DNA from: Kistimonas sp. bin40
GTDB taxonomy: Bacteria; Pseudomonadota; Gammaproteobacteria; Pseudomonadales; Endozoicomonadaceae
DNA length: 64,000 bases
Direction: 5' to 3'
NCBI GenBank assembly: GCA_002238585.1
Contig: MPMQ01000005.1
Coordinates: 1-64,000, forward strand
Shown in pieces: positions 50,640-60,002 of the stretch. Made by a program: the position numbers and the translations under genes. Each line of letters starts with the position of its first letter. Position 1 is the first letter of the stretch. A model generated the notes under the pieces. That model was not told where the DNA came from. It did not search any database and saw only the letters and a list, made by a program, of their open reading frames with translations.

Positions 50640-51368
50640 TTATCCAGTGTGCTCCACCGGAGAGGATACACAGGCACCCAGCGCAACCCTGACCATCTTT
50701 TCGAAAGACAACTCACGGTCGGCAGGACTCATGCGCTCCTCAGTATGGAGATGGTCACTGACCGTACACAAGGCCAGTCCTTTGACACCATGTTCTGCGC
50801 AGACGCCGTATAGCCCGGCCGCCTCCATTTCTATACCCAGAATGCCCCGCTGTTCCAGCAGGCTCAACAATTCAGTGTCGGGGTGGTAGAACAAGTCAGA
50901 GCTGAAAAGGTTACCGACCCGCATCGCAACGCCTTGTTTGCGTGCGACATTCGTCAGGTTGGCCAGAAGGCCATAGTCACAGATGGCGGCAAAATCATAG
51001 CCACGAAAATGCAGCCGGTTAACCCCTGAGTCGGTGCAGGCGCCCATACCCACCACTATATCGCCCAGCGAAAGGTCGCGTGCCACAGCGCCACAGCTTC
51101 CCACCCTCACCAGATTGCGAACACCATACTCGACAACCAGCTCTCTGTAGTAAATGCACGCTGAGGGAATACCCATGCCAACGCCCATCACAGAAAGCCG
51201 TTTGTCCTGGTAATAACCCGTAAAGCCCAGCATGTTGCGCACGCCGGTCACCTGCTCGGATCTCTCAAGAAAAGTATCCGCAATAAATTGCGCGCGCAGA
51301 GGATCCCCCGGAACAAGGACGGTCTCAGCAAAGGCGCCCTCAGGTGCGTCTATATGTGGCGTTGTCAT
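50640..51368 (-). CDS. deoD: purine nucleoside phosphorylase (DeoD type)
   Basis: DeoD phosphorolyses purine (deoxy)nucleosides to base and (deoxy)ribose-1-phosphate. The 242-residue product has VLVPGDPLRAQFIADTFLE, the phosphate-site GSCGAVARDLSLGD, and GIEMEAAGLYGV plus TVSDHL at the nucleoside site. ATG 51368 fits the hexameric DeoD family (TTPHIDAPEGAFAETV). It lies 75 bases after deoB on the same strand; the deoxyribose-1-phosphate it makes is DeoB's substrate. Confidence 0.96.
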   Translation of the reverse strand: MTTPHIDAPEGAFAETVLVPGDPLRAQFIADTFLERSEQVTGVRNMLGFTGYYQDKRLSVMGVGMGIPSACIYYRELVVEYGVRNLVRVGSCGAVARDLSLGDIVVGMGACTDSGVNRLHFRGYDFAAICDYGLLANLTNVARKQGVAMRVGNLFSSDLFYHPDTELLSLLEQRGILGIEMEAAGLYGVCAEHGVKGLALCTVSDHLHTEERMSPADRELSFEKMVRVALGACVSSPVEHTG

Positions 51369-51443
51369 GCGCATTTCCAGTTTCAGGAAGAGGAAATCGA
51401 TTTTATCAAAGTGCAGTGCCTGTCAGCCAATGCACTCCCGGAT

Positions 51444-52679
51444 TTACAGCGCCGGAACAAGCTCACGCAGGCAACTGGTCCCCTGCTCCAGAGGAGGCAT
51501 ACCAAAGTGCTCTGCCAGTGTCTGGCCCAGATCCGCAAAAGTATCACGCCCGCCAATTCCCGAAGGACGAACGTCTGGCCCCGCAAACAGCAAGGGTACA
51601 TTTTCCCGGGTGTGATCCGAGCCATGCCAGCTGGGGTCGCAACCATGGTCAGCCGTCAAAACCAGCAAGTCCCCCGCTGTGAGTTTGGCCAACAGCTCCG
51701 GCAAGCGCCGGTCAAAATGTTCGAGACCGAGAGCATAGCCCGGCAGGTCCCGACGGTGCCCCCATTGCGAATCAAAATCAACGAAGTTTGTAAACACGAG
51801 AGTGCGGTCCTGAGCCTGATCCAGCTGCGCAAGGGTAGCGTCAAAGAGCGCATCCAGTCCTGTCGCCTTGATCTTGCGACTGATGCCCTGATGCGCAAAG
51901 ATGTCGGCTATTTTCCCTACGCTGACAACCTCACCCCCTGACTGGAGCAGCTTGTCAAGCAGTGTGGGCGCCGGGGGAGGCACCGAGATATCACGACGAT
52001 TGCCGGTGCGCACAAAGGTTTCAGGACACTGCCCGACGAAAGGGCGAGCAATAACCCGGGCGATACCATACTCATCCACCAGCTGGCGCGCTGTCTCACA
52101 GAGTTTGTACAGGGCTTGCAGTCCATAGGTTTCTTCATGACAGGCAATCTGGAAAACACTGTCAGCAGAGGTATAAACGATAGGGCGGCCGGTTCGCATA
52201 TGCTCCTGACCCAGCCTGGTCAGAATTTGAGTCCCGGAGGCATGACAGTTCCCCAGCACCCCAGGCAGCTGCTCCACGTCGATCAGTCTTTGCAGCAACG
52301 CCTCAGGAAAGCTGTCGGACTTGTCCCGAAAATAGCCCCACTCAGAGGGCACAGGCACGCCCATCATTTCCCAGTGGCCACTGGAGGTGTCCTTGCCGCT
52401 GGATATCTCGGCAGCCCAGGCCCAGGCTCCTTCCAGGGCGAGAGGCAATGGCATCCCGGGAGCCCATCGGTCCGTGGAAGCATGGTGCGCATGCAGGAGA
52501 CCAAGATTGCTCATATGAGGCAACTGAAGAGCTCCCGTGCGTCCTATGTCCGCGCGCCCTTCAGCACAGGCCTGAGCTATATGCCCAAAGGTGTCGGATC
52601 CTGCATCACCAAATTTTTCTGCATCGCCCGCCGCTCCTATACCGAAGGAGTCCAGGACCAGCACAACGGCACGTTTCAT
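51444..52679 (-). CDS. deoB: phosphopentomutase
   Basis: DeoB interconverts (deoxy)ribose-1-phosphate and -5-phosphate with two Mn2+ ions, linking DeoD to DeoC. The 411-residue protein shows the alkaline-phosphatase-like metal site: [20 protein letters not shown] at the N-terminus and [19 protein letters not shown] near the C-terminus, with [12 protein letters not shown] carrying the phosphorylated threonine. ATG 52679 has AAGGA with seven to nine bases of spacing. It is separated from deoC by 380 bases that hold an 8-bp tandem repeat. Confidence 0.96.
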   Translation of the reverse strand: MKRAVVLVLDSFGIGAAGDAEKFGDAGSDTFGHIAQACAEGRADIGRTGALQLPHMSNLGLLHAHHASTDRWAPGMPLPLALEGAWAWAAEISSGKDTSSGHWEMMGVPVPSEWGYFRDKSDSFPEALLQRLIDVEQLPGVLGNCHASGTQILTRLGQEHMRTGRPIVYTSADSVFQIACHEETYGLQALYKLCETARQLVDEYGIARVIARPFVGQCPETFVRTGNRRDISVPPPAPTLLDKLLQSGGEVVSVGKIADIFAHQGISRKIKATGLDALFDATLAQLDQAQDRTLVFTNFVDFDSQWGHRRDLPGYALGLEHFDRRLPELLAKLTAGDLLVLTADHGCDPSWHGSDHTRENVPLLFAGPDVRPSGIGGRDTFADLGQTLAEHFGMPPLEQGTSCLRELVPAL

Positions 52680-53060
52680 CAATGTTTCCTTCATCAACAG
52701 CCCCGGAATATGTCCGGGAGCAGACCGTCCTGACAGCACACAAGCCGGAGCAGGTCATTTTTATGCCGAATGCTGACTCTCGTCAAATAGAACAACAGCT
52801 CGCCCCGGATTCATCCGAAAGTTTTTCCGAGCCAGATCCGTCCTCACCATGACACCTACCCCCGATTACCGCTCAGCACAAAGCTTGTCGTCTCACGGCA
52901 TCACGGCATCACGGCATCACGGCATCACGGCATCACGGCATCACGGCATCACGGCATCACGGCATCACGGCATCACGGCATCACGGGCTCATTTTTCAAC
53001 GGCTGCGCCAACAACACAAGATTCAGACAGACACACCACGCGTTCAGGGACAAGGCATGG
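52680..53060. other. deoC-deoB gap with an octanucleotide repeat
   Basis: No gene is supported. deoA (thymidine phosphorylase), which sits between deoC and deoB in E. coli, is absent. The gap contains the TCACGGCA array at 52893-52986. Confidence 0.6.
52893..52986. repeat. octanucleotide tandem repeat (TCACGGCA), 11 perfect copies plus a partial one
   Basis: Eleven identical 8-base units from 52893 to 52980 plus six more bases. In the deo mRNA sense each unit reads TGCCGTGA and creates GTG, ATG and TGA triplets in changing frames. Perfect octamer arrays usually vary in length by slipped-strand mispairing. Confidence 0.97.
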
Positions 53061-53798
53061 TCAGGTAGAGGTCGTGGCATCCAGAAGGTTTTTCACAAGA
53101 CTACTGGCCCCCAGACGGAAACGAGCCGGGGCAGCCCCGCTCTCCCCTATCAGATCAACCACCAGACTCAAATACTTTTCAGCATCCGCAAGCGTCTGTA
53201 TGCCGCCGGATGCCTTGAAACCAATCGCCTGACCTGAATCACGAATACAGGTCAGCATCACACGGGCCGCTTCCGGCGTGGCATGAACGGCCGTCTTTCC
53301 TGTGGAGGTCTTGAGAAAATCAGCACCACCCTGGATCGAAAGCTCACTGGCCAAGCCGATCAGCTGCGGCTCCCGCAGCTCTCCTGATTCAATGATGACC
53401 TTCAGGAGGAGCCTGTCACCACAGGCATCCCTGGCAGCTTGCACCAGACTCAGCCCCCTGGCACTGTCGCCAGCCAAAAGCGCACGCCAGGGAAATACCA
53501 TGTCCACTTCATCTGCCCCCTTCTCACGCGCTGACCGCACCTCATCAACAAGCTCTGAAGCACTCAGGTTGGCATGCGGAAAGTTCACAACAGTAGCAAC
53601 CTTTACCCCGCTGGCCTGCAACCGGGTCCGGGCAAGTGGAACAAACTCAGGAAAAACACACACAGCTGCGACTTGCCCAAGGGACGTGCAAGACGCGCGA
53701 CATAAATTTTCTACAGCTGCTGCTGTAGCCCCTTCTTTGAGAAGAGTGTTGTCTACCAGGCGCAATACACGCTTGCACCTGAACGCCAGATCACACAC
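53061..53798 (-). CDS. deoC: deoxyribose-phosphate aldolase
   Basis: DeoC cleaves deoxyribose-5-phosphate to glyceraldehyde-3-phosphate and acetaldehyde, completing deoxynucleoside salvage. The 245-residue TIM barrel has [23 protein letters not shown], the Schiff-base lysine in FLKTSTGK and the proton-relay lysine in [14 protein letters not shown] 53798 follows AAGGGGG by four bases and fits the family start. The same frame stays open upstream through a 12-bp repeat array (Gly-Arg-Arg-Phe units) to 54101, which I consider non-coding. Confidence 0.94.
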   Translation of the reverse strand: MCDLAFRCKRVLRLVDNTLLKEGATAAAVENLCRASCTSLGQVAAVCVFPEFVPLARTRLQASGVKVATVVNFPHANLSASELVDEVRSAREKGADEVDMVFPWRALLAGDSARGLSLVQAARDACGDRLLLKVIIESGELREPQLIGLASELSIQGGADFLKTSTGKTAVHATPEAARVMLTCIRDSGQAIGFKASGGIQTLADAEKYLSLVVDLIGESGAAPARFRLGASSLVKNLLDATTST

Positions 53799-53828
53799 AG
53801 CACCCCCTTTCCCGTGACAACCAATCCT

Positions 53829-54086
53829 ACACTTGGACCCAGGCCCGGACCCACACTTGGACCTACGCCTGAACCCATGCCCGGCCCCATGCCTGGACCC
53901 ATGCTTGGACCTACGCCTAGGCCTACGCCCGAACCCACGCCTGAACCCACGCCTGAACCTACGCCCGAACCTACGCCCGAACCTGCGCCTGAACCTACGC
54001 CCAAATCTACGCCCGAACCTGCGCCCGAACCTGCGCCCGAACCTGCGCCCGAACCTGCGCCCGAACCTGCGCCCGAACCTGCGCCC
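53829..54086. repeat. 12-bp minisatellite upstream of deoC
   Basis: A degenerate array based on GAACCTACGCCC/GAACCTGCGCCC; the last six units (54015-54086) are perfect. Because the unit is a multiple of three, every frame stays open: plus strand gives Pro-Glu-Pro-Thr/Ala or Pro-Asn-Leu-Arg, minus strand gives Gly-Arg-Arg-Phe. It separates the deoC start from the cold-shock gene. Confidence 0.95.
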
Positions 54087-54129
54087 GGAGCCGCCGTCCA
54101 AGAGCAGAATGCGGCATTATAAACGCAAG

Positions 54130-54158
54130 AAGGCCCGCGCTGCAGCAGCGCGGACCTT
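54130..54158 (-). terminator. hairpin after the cold-shock gene
   Basis: Minus-strand 12-bp stem AAGGTCCGCGCT/AGCGCGGGCCTT around GCTGC, 25 bases past the csp stop. The following sequence is CTTGCGTTTATAA, with only a weak T-run. It insulates csp from the repeat array and deoC. Confidence 0.65.
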
Positions 54159-54183
54159 CCAGAAAGCGAGGAATACCAGTGGG

Positions 54184-54438
54184 TCAGGCGGCGACTTCGA
54201 TCTCTTCTGCCTGCAGACCTTTTTCACCCTGAGTGACATAGAAGCGCACTTTCTGCCCCTCTACCAAAAGGCGGTAGCCTGAGCCTTCGATGGAACGGAA
54301 GTGAGCAAAAACGTCAGGGCCGTCATCCTGCTGAATGAAACCGTAACCCCGTGATTCGTTAAACCACTTCACAACACCTGTTGTTTTTTCTTTCCTCGAA
54401 TGACCAGCCGCATTGTCGGCACTAGTAGACTCGGACAT
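54184..54438 (-). CDS. CspA-family cold-shock protein
   Basis: An 84-residue OB-fold RNA chaperone. The cold-shock domain ([20 protein letters not shown]) carries RNP1 (GYGFIQ) and RNP2 (VFAHF), ending [12 protein letters not shown]. It has an 18-residue hydrophilic N-terminal extension compared with CspA. ATG 54438 is the best start; the frame is open further upstream without conservation. It is followed by its own hairpin. Which Csp paralogue it is cannot be said. Confidence 0.92.
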   Translation of the reverse strand: MSESTSADNAAGHSRKEKTTGVVKWFNESRGYGFIQQDDGPDVFAHFRSIEGSGYRLLVEGQKVRFYVTQGEKGLQAEEIEVAA

Positions 54439-54818
54439 ATAACTCTTTAACCTGTTTTCTTTCAGTAAGGGACAGCCACCGCCTGCGAGGCCCATTTCCA
54501 TAAATACTACGGAAACGGCAGGCTGCCAAGACAAAGTGCCTGGCTTATTAATCAGGATGGCGATGAACCAAACACGGCACCACGCAGAGTTTCAACACCC
54601 TGCAGGACCCCCACAAGGGTCCCACAAAGACCCCACAAGAGCCCGGCAAAACCGGTTGTCCGACATCGCAACACACACGAAAATACAAGCTCTACTCAAG
54701 CAGTGGCGCAGTATATCCCTTTTGACTAAATAGGCAAAGGCTTAAAACCAAAATGTCAGGCAGCTTGTCGCATCCCGCGCACAAACCGCAAACCGCAAAC
54801 CAGCAAGGATCCGGAACA
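54439..54818. other. divergent promoter region csp-sbcB
   Basis: About 380 bases between divergent genes. The csp leader and both promoters should lie here; no -35/-10 pair was assigned. A short CCCACAAGGGTCCCACAAAGA repeat-like stretch lies near 54610-54630. Confidence 0.4.
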
Positions 54819-56315
54819 ATGGAAGAAACGTTTTACTTTCATGACTATGAGACATTTGGAACAGACCCGGGACAGGACTGGCCAGCCCAGTTCGCCGGTG
54901 TGCGAACCGATGCAGATTTCAGAGAAATCGGTACTCCACTCGTCGAATACTGTCGACTCCCCGGTGACCGGCTGCCTGATCCAGAAGCCTGCCTCATCAC
55001 CGGCATCACACCACAGCAGGTTGAGGAGAAAGGATTAAGAGAATGTGAATTCATCGACCTTATTCACCAGCAGATGAGCCAGCCTGGCACCTGTTCACTG
55101 GGATACAACAGCATCCGGTTCGACGACGAGGTCACACGCCACTGCTTGTACAGAAACTTCCATGACCCCTATGCCAGAGAGTGGATGAACAGCTGTTCTC
55201 GCTGGGATTTGATTGATGTCACCCGCCTGTGCGCCGCCCTGCGCCCGGACGGGATTGTCTGGCCCAGAAGAGAAGACGGCAGTCACTGTTTTCGCCTGGA
55301 ACGCCTTACTCAAGCCAATGGCATTACCCATGACCACGCCCACGATGCGCTGTCCGACGTGCGAGCCACCATCGCCTGGGCACGCCTTTTACGAAAAACG
55401 CAACCCAGGCTTTTTGCCTTTGCCCTGAACCACCGCAGCAAATGGCGCATCAGCAGCATGCTGGACACCATCTCCCAGAGCCCAGCACCACTGATTCACG
55501 TTTCAGGCAAATACCCGGCCTCACGCCACTGTCTTGCCATGATCGCACCACTGGCCGCGCACCCTCTGCACAAAAACAAGGTAATCGTCTGTGACCTGTC
55601 AGCTGATCCCGGGCCACTGCTGAGTGAGAGCTCAGATGTGCTGCGTGAACGGCTCTTTACACCCGGCGCACAACTTCAGGAGCAAGGACTACCGGCCGTT
55701 CCCCTGAAAGCAGTCCACCTCAACCGCACTCCCGCCCTGGCCCCCTGCTCTGCGCTTCATCCGGCAGACTGGAACAGACTGGGCATCAGCAAGACACTGT
55801 GCAGTCAACACTACGGGGCTTTATTTTCCGACCGGCAAACTCTCAACGACCTGCGCGCCAAGATCGCAGCGATCTACAAAGTTCTCCCGGAGAGCGACCC
55901 GGACGACAACCGCCTCCAGGATCCAGATCAAATGCTCTATTGCGGCGGCTTTTTCTCTGCGGCAGACAAAAAGCACATAGCCAGGGTAGCTGCAACAGCT
56001 CCCGATAAACTGGGTGACTTGTCGCTAGCTTTTGGTGACGCACGGCTTCCGGAAATGTTGTTCCGCTACAGAGCCCGGAACTGGCCGGAATGGCTTTCAC
56101 AACAGGAAACAACACGCTGGGAGGCATTCAGACTGGAGCAGATAAAACGCGGAGCAGGCGGTCACCAGCTTCCCCTGCATGACTGGATACGAAAAACGGA
56201 AACTCTTCTGCAAACAGAAACACGAACAGAGTGCAGGGAAACGCTCAAGCAATTATGGGAGTACGGCAACAGCATAAAATCCCTCTCACAACCCGGCGCA
56301 ACCAACGAGGCATAA
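54819..56315 (+). CDS. sbcB: exodeoxyribonuclease I
   Basis: ExoI degrades single-stranded DNA 3' to 5' in recombination and mismatch repair. The 498-residue protein (E. coli 475) has the DEDDh exonuclease site: FHDYETFGTDP near the N-terminus, GYNSIRFDDEVTRH, and HDHAHDALSDVRATIAWA with the catalytic His and Asp, followed by the SH3-like and C-terminal regions. I choose ATG 54819 (AAGGA nine bases upstream, family-like start); an in-frame ATG at 54753 would add 22 residues. Confidence 0.95.
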   Translation: MEETFYFHDYETFGTDPGQDWPAQFAGVRTDADFREIGTPLVEYCRLPGDRLPDPEACLITGITPQQVEEKGLRECEFIDLIHQQMSQPGTCSLGYNSIRFDDEVTRHCLYRNFHDPYAREWMNSCSRWDLIDVTRLCAALRPDGIVWPRREDGSHCFRLERLTQANGITHDHAHDALSDVRATIAWARLLRKTQPRLFAFALNHRSKWRISSMLDTISQSPAPLIHVSGKYPASRHCLAMIAPLAAHPLHKNKVIVCDLSADPGPLLSESSDVLRERLFTPGAQLQEQGLPAVPLKAVHLNRTPALAPCSALHPADWNRLGISKTLCSQHYGALFSDRQTLNDLRAKIAAIYKVLPESDPDDNRLQDPDQMLYCGGFFSAADKKHIARVAATAPDKLGDLSLAFGDARLPEMLFRYRARNWPEWLSQQETTRWEAFRLEQIKRGAGGHQLPLHDWIRKTETLLQTETRTECRETLKQLWEYGNSIKSLSQPGATNEA

Positions 56316-56366
56316 GCGCAGCAAGACAGCTTGCTGCCTCATCCATGACCGATTTTGCGCGTTGTG

Positions 56367-56412
56367 TATCAGTCCCCGCCCTGAGGGCGGGGCTTGCCAC
56401 GCACCGGATCAG
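56367..56412 (+). mobile_element. IS200/IS605-end-like palindromic element, diverged copy 4
   Basis: Perfect 8-bp stem CCCCGCCC-TGA-GGGCGGGG followed by CTTGCCACGCACCGGATCAG, a diverged form of the tail in copies 1-3. It lies in the convergent gap between sbcB and the YbaM-like gene and overlaps that gene's stop codon. It may now act as a terminator. Confidence 0.6.
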
Positions 56413-56630
56413 CAGCTCGCAGCCTTCCTCCCGGCACGAGGCATCACCAAAGCGCCACTGAGCCGGTAGCGCCAGGCGGCCCGGTCTTCCCTTCTCATTT
56501 TGTGCAGCGTGTTCTGTATGACAAGGAGGCCAGCCTCAAGCACAACTTCATCTTCGACATCAAGACTTTCAATCTGATAAATCAAATCAAGCGCCAGTTG
56601 CACGTGTTCTGGAGTGGACTCGTCTGTCAT
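56409..56630 (-). CDS. YbaM/RsmS-like small protein (DUF2496)
   Basis: A 73-residue protein whose first 50 residues fit the DUF2496 pattern: TPEHVQLALDLIYQIES followed by DEVVLEAGLLVIQNTLHKM. E. coli YbaM has the matching APDEVKLAVDLIVLLE. RsmS-type members have been described as pleiotropic regulators; the role here is unknown. ATG 56630 has an excellent AAAGGAG seven bases upstream. The last codons run into a palindromic mobile-element copy, so the C-terminus may be altered. Confidence 0.7.
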   Translation of the reverse strand: MTDESTPEHVQLALDLIYQIESLDVEDEVVLEAGLLVIQNTLHKMRREDRAAWRYRLSGALVMPRAGRKAASC

Positions 56631-57204
56631 AACGCTCTCCTTTTCCTTTCTTGACCAGGATATCGACCGCCCTCCTTGATTCTTGACACTCAAATTGGAA
56701 AAAAACACATTTTCTTCAAAACATGTATTAATTTGACACTGACAGCTGGTCAACATCGGTCAACCATGGCAGGAACAATTCCCGCTCGCCAGGAAGACTG
56801 CTGGAGACAAGGGGCTTGAATTGAAAGGAAAATAGCGAGGCTATGCGTTGTCGCCCCCTCGCCAGCAGATGCTCGGCCAACGGGCTGTAGCTGACGGACC
56901 CAACAGTACATTCTTCCAGCCGTCAAGGCAGGTGCCGCTCTGGCTTGTGCCCGTGGCGTTCGACTCTTCGGACTGAGTCAAACAAAAACCCGGCCGCCCC
57001 CGGGTGCCGCCAATTTATCTCCGGCGCCGCCTGGGCTGTAGGACACTCCATCACCTGCCCCAAGTGACAACCACAGGACGCAGCGGAAAAAAGGAGTGCA
57101 TTTTCGAGTGCAATGAGGAGTAAACTGAGCAGCACGACCAAGGGGAGCTGCCCAGGCTCCTCTACAACAGGCAGTTCTTTGGCAAAACAGACAGGAGAGG
57201 AATC
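56631..57204. other. spacer upstream of ubiK, no gene seen
   Basis: About 570 bases between divergently transcribed small genes. Nothing beyond likely promoters is expected, and none was resolved. Confidence 0.4.
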
Positions 57205-57495
57205 GTGTTTGACAAGACAGGCGTGACAGACGCAATCGCAGACGCAGTACACAAAATCCTTCGCCAAGGCCCGGGCTTGCCAACGAAGGAAGACCTGGAA
57301 ACAAACCTCAAGGCCGCCCTGAACATAGCCTTCAGCAAAATGCAGCTCCTGACTCAGGACGAATTTGCCGCACAGACAGCCGTTCTGCAAAAGACTCGCG
57401 CCATGGTCGAATCGCTGGAAAAACGTCTCAGCGAGCTGGAGAAACGACTGGACGCCAAAAAAACAGGGAACGCACCGCGCACAGAGACGCAGTGA
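57205..57495 (+). CDS. ubiK: ubiquinone biosynthesis accessory factor UbiK (BMFP family)
   Basis: UbiK (YqiC) is a small coiled-coil protein that works with UbiJ to assemble the soluble ubiquinone-synthesis complex. The 96-residue product has the amphipathic N-terminal helix (VTDAIADAVHKILRQGPGLP), the KEDLETNLKAALNIAFSKM core with DEFAAQTAVLQKTR, and a C-terminal coiled coil ending in LEKRLSELEKRL. GTG 57205 is preceded by AGGAGAGG. It converges with rnr across only eight bases. Confidence 0.93.
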   Translation: MFDKTGVTDAIADAVHKILRQGPGLPTKEDLETNLKAALNIAFSKMQLLTQDEFAAQTAVLQKTRAMVESLEKRLSELEKRLDAKKTGNAPRTETQ

Positions 57496-57503
57496 CTGTG
57501 CTT

Positions 57504-60002
57504 TCAGCGTCTCCGGGGAGGCGCCGCAGTCTTCAGCGCCTTTTTCTTCCTGAATCCGCGCTGGTCGGCGGCACCTGCTCGCTGTGCTGGCTTTTTCTTC
57601 TTGCGCACGCCACTCTCTTTTTCTTTGTTGCGGAACTCAGGCTTTTCAGCCGCACGGCCTGAGGCCGCCGCCCCTTGCCCAAGCTCGCCAAGTCCTGGTC
57701 CGCCTCCCTTTTTCTTGCGCGGCTTGCGCTTGCCTGCAGGAAGCCTCACCCCCTTTGTTCTGGCTACACTGTTGGCCAGTTCAAAGTCTATATTCCTTTC
57801 TTCCAGATCAACACGCATCACCTGAACTGTTACAGCATCGCCCAACCGAAAACACAGTCCCCCTTTTTCGCCGGACAGATTCTGACGGACAGGATCAAAG
57901 TGATAATAATCGCTTGGCAAGGAGCTGATATGAACAAGGCCACTGACAAGCAACTCTTTGAGTTCGACAAAAAGCCCAAACCCCGTGACCGCAGAAACAG
58001 TGCCTTCGTATATTTCACCCAAATGCTTTTGCATATATTCACACTTGAGTCGTTCCATCACTTCCCGGCTGGCATCATCTGCTCGACGCTCAGTCATTGA
58101 GCAGTGCTTGCCAAGAGCCACCATGGCATCCACGTCGTAAGGGAAAGAAGTTTCCCTGTCCATAGTCGAAGCGCCTTTGACAGTCACTACATGCCTGGCT
58201 CTTTTTCCGGAGCGGACTATGGCACGAATCGCTCGGTGAACAAGCAGATCAGGGTAACGTCGGATAGGCGAGGTAAAGTGGGTGTAGGCTGGATAGGCCA
58301 AGCCGAAATGGCCGCCATTGTCCTGCTGGTATACGGCTTGCCCCAGCGAGCGCAGCATCATCATCTGTATGACATGAGCGTCGGAACGCTCGGCTGTGGC
58401 CGCCAACAGGTTCTGATAATCGGTCGGCGTAGGGGCGGCGCGACCCGGAAGGCTCAAACCCCTTTCACTCAGGAACCGGAGAAGACTCTCCCTTTTCCTT
58501 TCCGTTGGCCCCTCGTGAACCCGAAACAGCCCCGGCAGACCGTGGTGTTCAATAAATTGGGCTGCTGCCACGTTGGCACACAACATGCACTCTTCAATCA
58601 GCTTGTGGGCGTGGTTGCGGTGAACAGGCTCAATTCTGTCTATCTTGCGCTCAGGCCCGAAAATAATGCGGGTCTCTGTCGTTGAAAAATCGATGGCTCC
58701 CCGCTTTTTGCGCCGATTCACCAGACTGTTGTACAACTTGTACAAGCTCTCAAGGTGTGGCACCAGGGACGCGTACTCTCGCCGGAGACGAATGCACTCT
58801 TCGTCCTGCTGCTCCTCTTCCTGCAACATGGTACCCACTTGCGAATAGGTAAGCCTGGCGTGGGACCTGATCAAGCCCTCATAAAAGCGGAAGCCACTCA
58901 GCCGCCCCCGGGCACCGATCGTCATTTCACAGATCATGGCCAGGCGATCAACATGAGGATTCAGTGAGCAGAGCCCGTTGGAAAGCACTTCCGGCAGCAT
59001 AGGAATCACCTGGCCGGGGAAATAGACAGAGGTCCCCCTGTGACAAGCTTCCTTATCCAGTTCTGAGCCGGTTTTTACGTAATAGGACACATCGGCTATG
59101 GCAACGAACAGACGCCATCCACCGGTCAGCCTTTTCCGGGCATAGACAGCATCATCAAAGTCTTTTGCATCTTCGCCATCGATGGTGACAAAGGGCAGGT
59201 CGCGCATATCAACCCGATGCTGCTTGTCCTCTTCCGGGACTTCCGGCGAGAAGCCTTGCACCTCGTCAGACACGGCCTGGGGCCAAATATGGGGGATATC
59301 ATAGCTGTGTATGGCAATATCCGTTTCCATTCCCGGATCCATCCGATGCCCGAGGATTTCGCGCACAACACCGACCGCCATCTGATGGCGGGAAGGGTAG
59401 GTCTTGATATCCACCAGCACAATCTGCCCCTGCGTGGGCACGAGCGCACCGGGCTCAACAACCAGCTCATTGGTCATACGCCGCCCGGTTGGCGTCACCA
59501 TCCCTTTGCCATCCTCCTCGTGGTATGTGCCGACCAGCTGACTGACACCCCGCTCAAGGACTTCGACGACCGCACAGTAACGACGCCCACGGCTGTCGAT
59601 ATCGGTCTCGCGCACCACCACCCGGTCGCCATCAAACAGCATTCTCATTTGCTTGACGGTCAGAAACAGATCTTCACCTTCATCAGGAATGACAAAGCCA
59701 AAGCCTTCACGGTGCCCATGAACCCGCCCGGCAATCAGGTCGGCCTCATCGATCAGATCAAAAGCTTCCTGACGTGTTTTGAGGAGCTGGCCGTCACGCA
59801 CCATCGCAATCAGGCGTCGTCTGAGCCCCTCCTGCTCCTCTGCATCAACCAACCCAAATTCTTCAAGCAGAACCTCGTAGCGAGCCGGCGCACCACGATG
59901 CTCGATGTGCTGCAGAATCAATGTGCGGCTGGGTACGGGACGGTCATACTTGTCGGCTTCGCGACCGGCATCCGGATCACTGGATCGCCATGATGTGGAC
60001 AT
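57504..60002 (-). CDS. rnr: ribonuclease R
   Basis: RNase R is a processive 3'-5' exoribonuclease that degrades structured RNA and stable-RNA fragments. The 832-residue protein has an N-terminal winged helix (residues about 25-85), cold-shock domains (GRVHGHREGFGFVIPDE), the RNB catalytic domain with the metal-binding DGEDAKDFDDAV, an S1 domain (YEGTVSAVTGFGLFVELKE) and a long Lys/Arg-rich tail. The start ATG follows GGGAA. rlmB, commonly downstream of rnr, is absent; ubiK converges instead. Confidence 0.96.
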   Translation of the reverse strand: MSTSWRSSDPDAGREADKYDRPVPSRTLILQHIEHRGAPARYEVLLEEFGLVDAEEQEGLRRRLIAMVRDGQLLKTRQEAFDLIDEADLIAGRVHGHREGFGFVIPDEGEDLFLTVKQMRMLFDGDRVVVRETDIDSRGRRYCAVVEVLERGVSQLVGTYHEEDGKGMVTPTGRRMTNELVVEPGALVPTQGQIVLVDIKTYPSRHQMAVGVVREILGHRMDPGMETDIAIHSYDIPHIWPQAVSDEVQGFSPEVPEEDKQHRVDMRDLPFVTIDGEDAKDFDDAVYARKRLTGGWRLFVAIADVSYYVKTGSELDKEACHRGTSVYFPGQVIPMLPEVLSNGLCSLNPHVDRLAMICEMTIGARGRLSGFRFYEGLIRSHARLTYSQVGTMLQEEEQQDEECIRLRREYASLVPHLESLYKLYNSLVNRRKKRGAIDFSTTETRIIFGPERKIDRIEPVHRNHAHKLIEECMLCANVAAAQFIEHHGLPGLFRVHEGPTERKRESLLRFLSERGLSLPGRAAPTPTDYQNLLAATAERSDAHVIQMMMLRSLGQAVYQQDNGGHFGLAYPAYTHFTSPIRRYPDLLVHRAIRAIVRSGKRARHVVTVKGASTMDRETSFPYDVDAMVALGKHCSMTERRADDASREVMERLKCEYMQKHLGEIYEGTVSAVTGFGLFVELKELLVSGLVHISSLPSDYYHFDPVRQNLSGEKGGLCFRLGDAVTVQVMRVDLEERNIDFELANSVARTKGVRLPAGKRKPRKKKGGGPGLGELGQGAAASGRAAEKPEFRNKEKESGVRKKKKPAQRAGAADQRGFRKKKALKTAAPPRRR

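Noticed and set aside
52893-52986. CRISPR array
   Set aside because: The units are contiguous 8-mers without spacers; no cas genes are present in the window.
52849-53232. Plus-strand frame through the octamer repeat
   Set aside because: It runs antisense into deoC, and its repeat part is just the octamer array; no ribosome site.
53799-54101. N-terminal Gly-Arg-Arg-Phe extension of DeoC
   Set aside because: The array is open in every frame because its unit is 12 bases, and GTG 53798 has a good ribosome site and the family-like start.
53814-54122. Plus-strand Pro-Glu-Pro-Thr/Ala repeat protein of 102 codons
   Set aside because: Almost entirely the minisatellite, with no convincing ribosome site; frame openness follows from the repeat unit.
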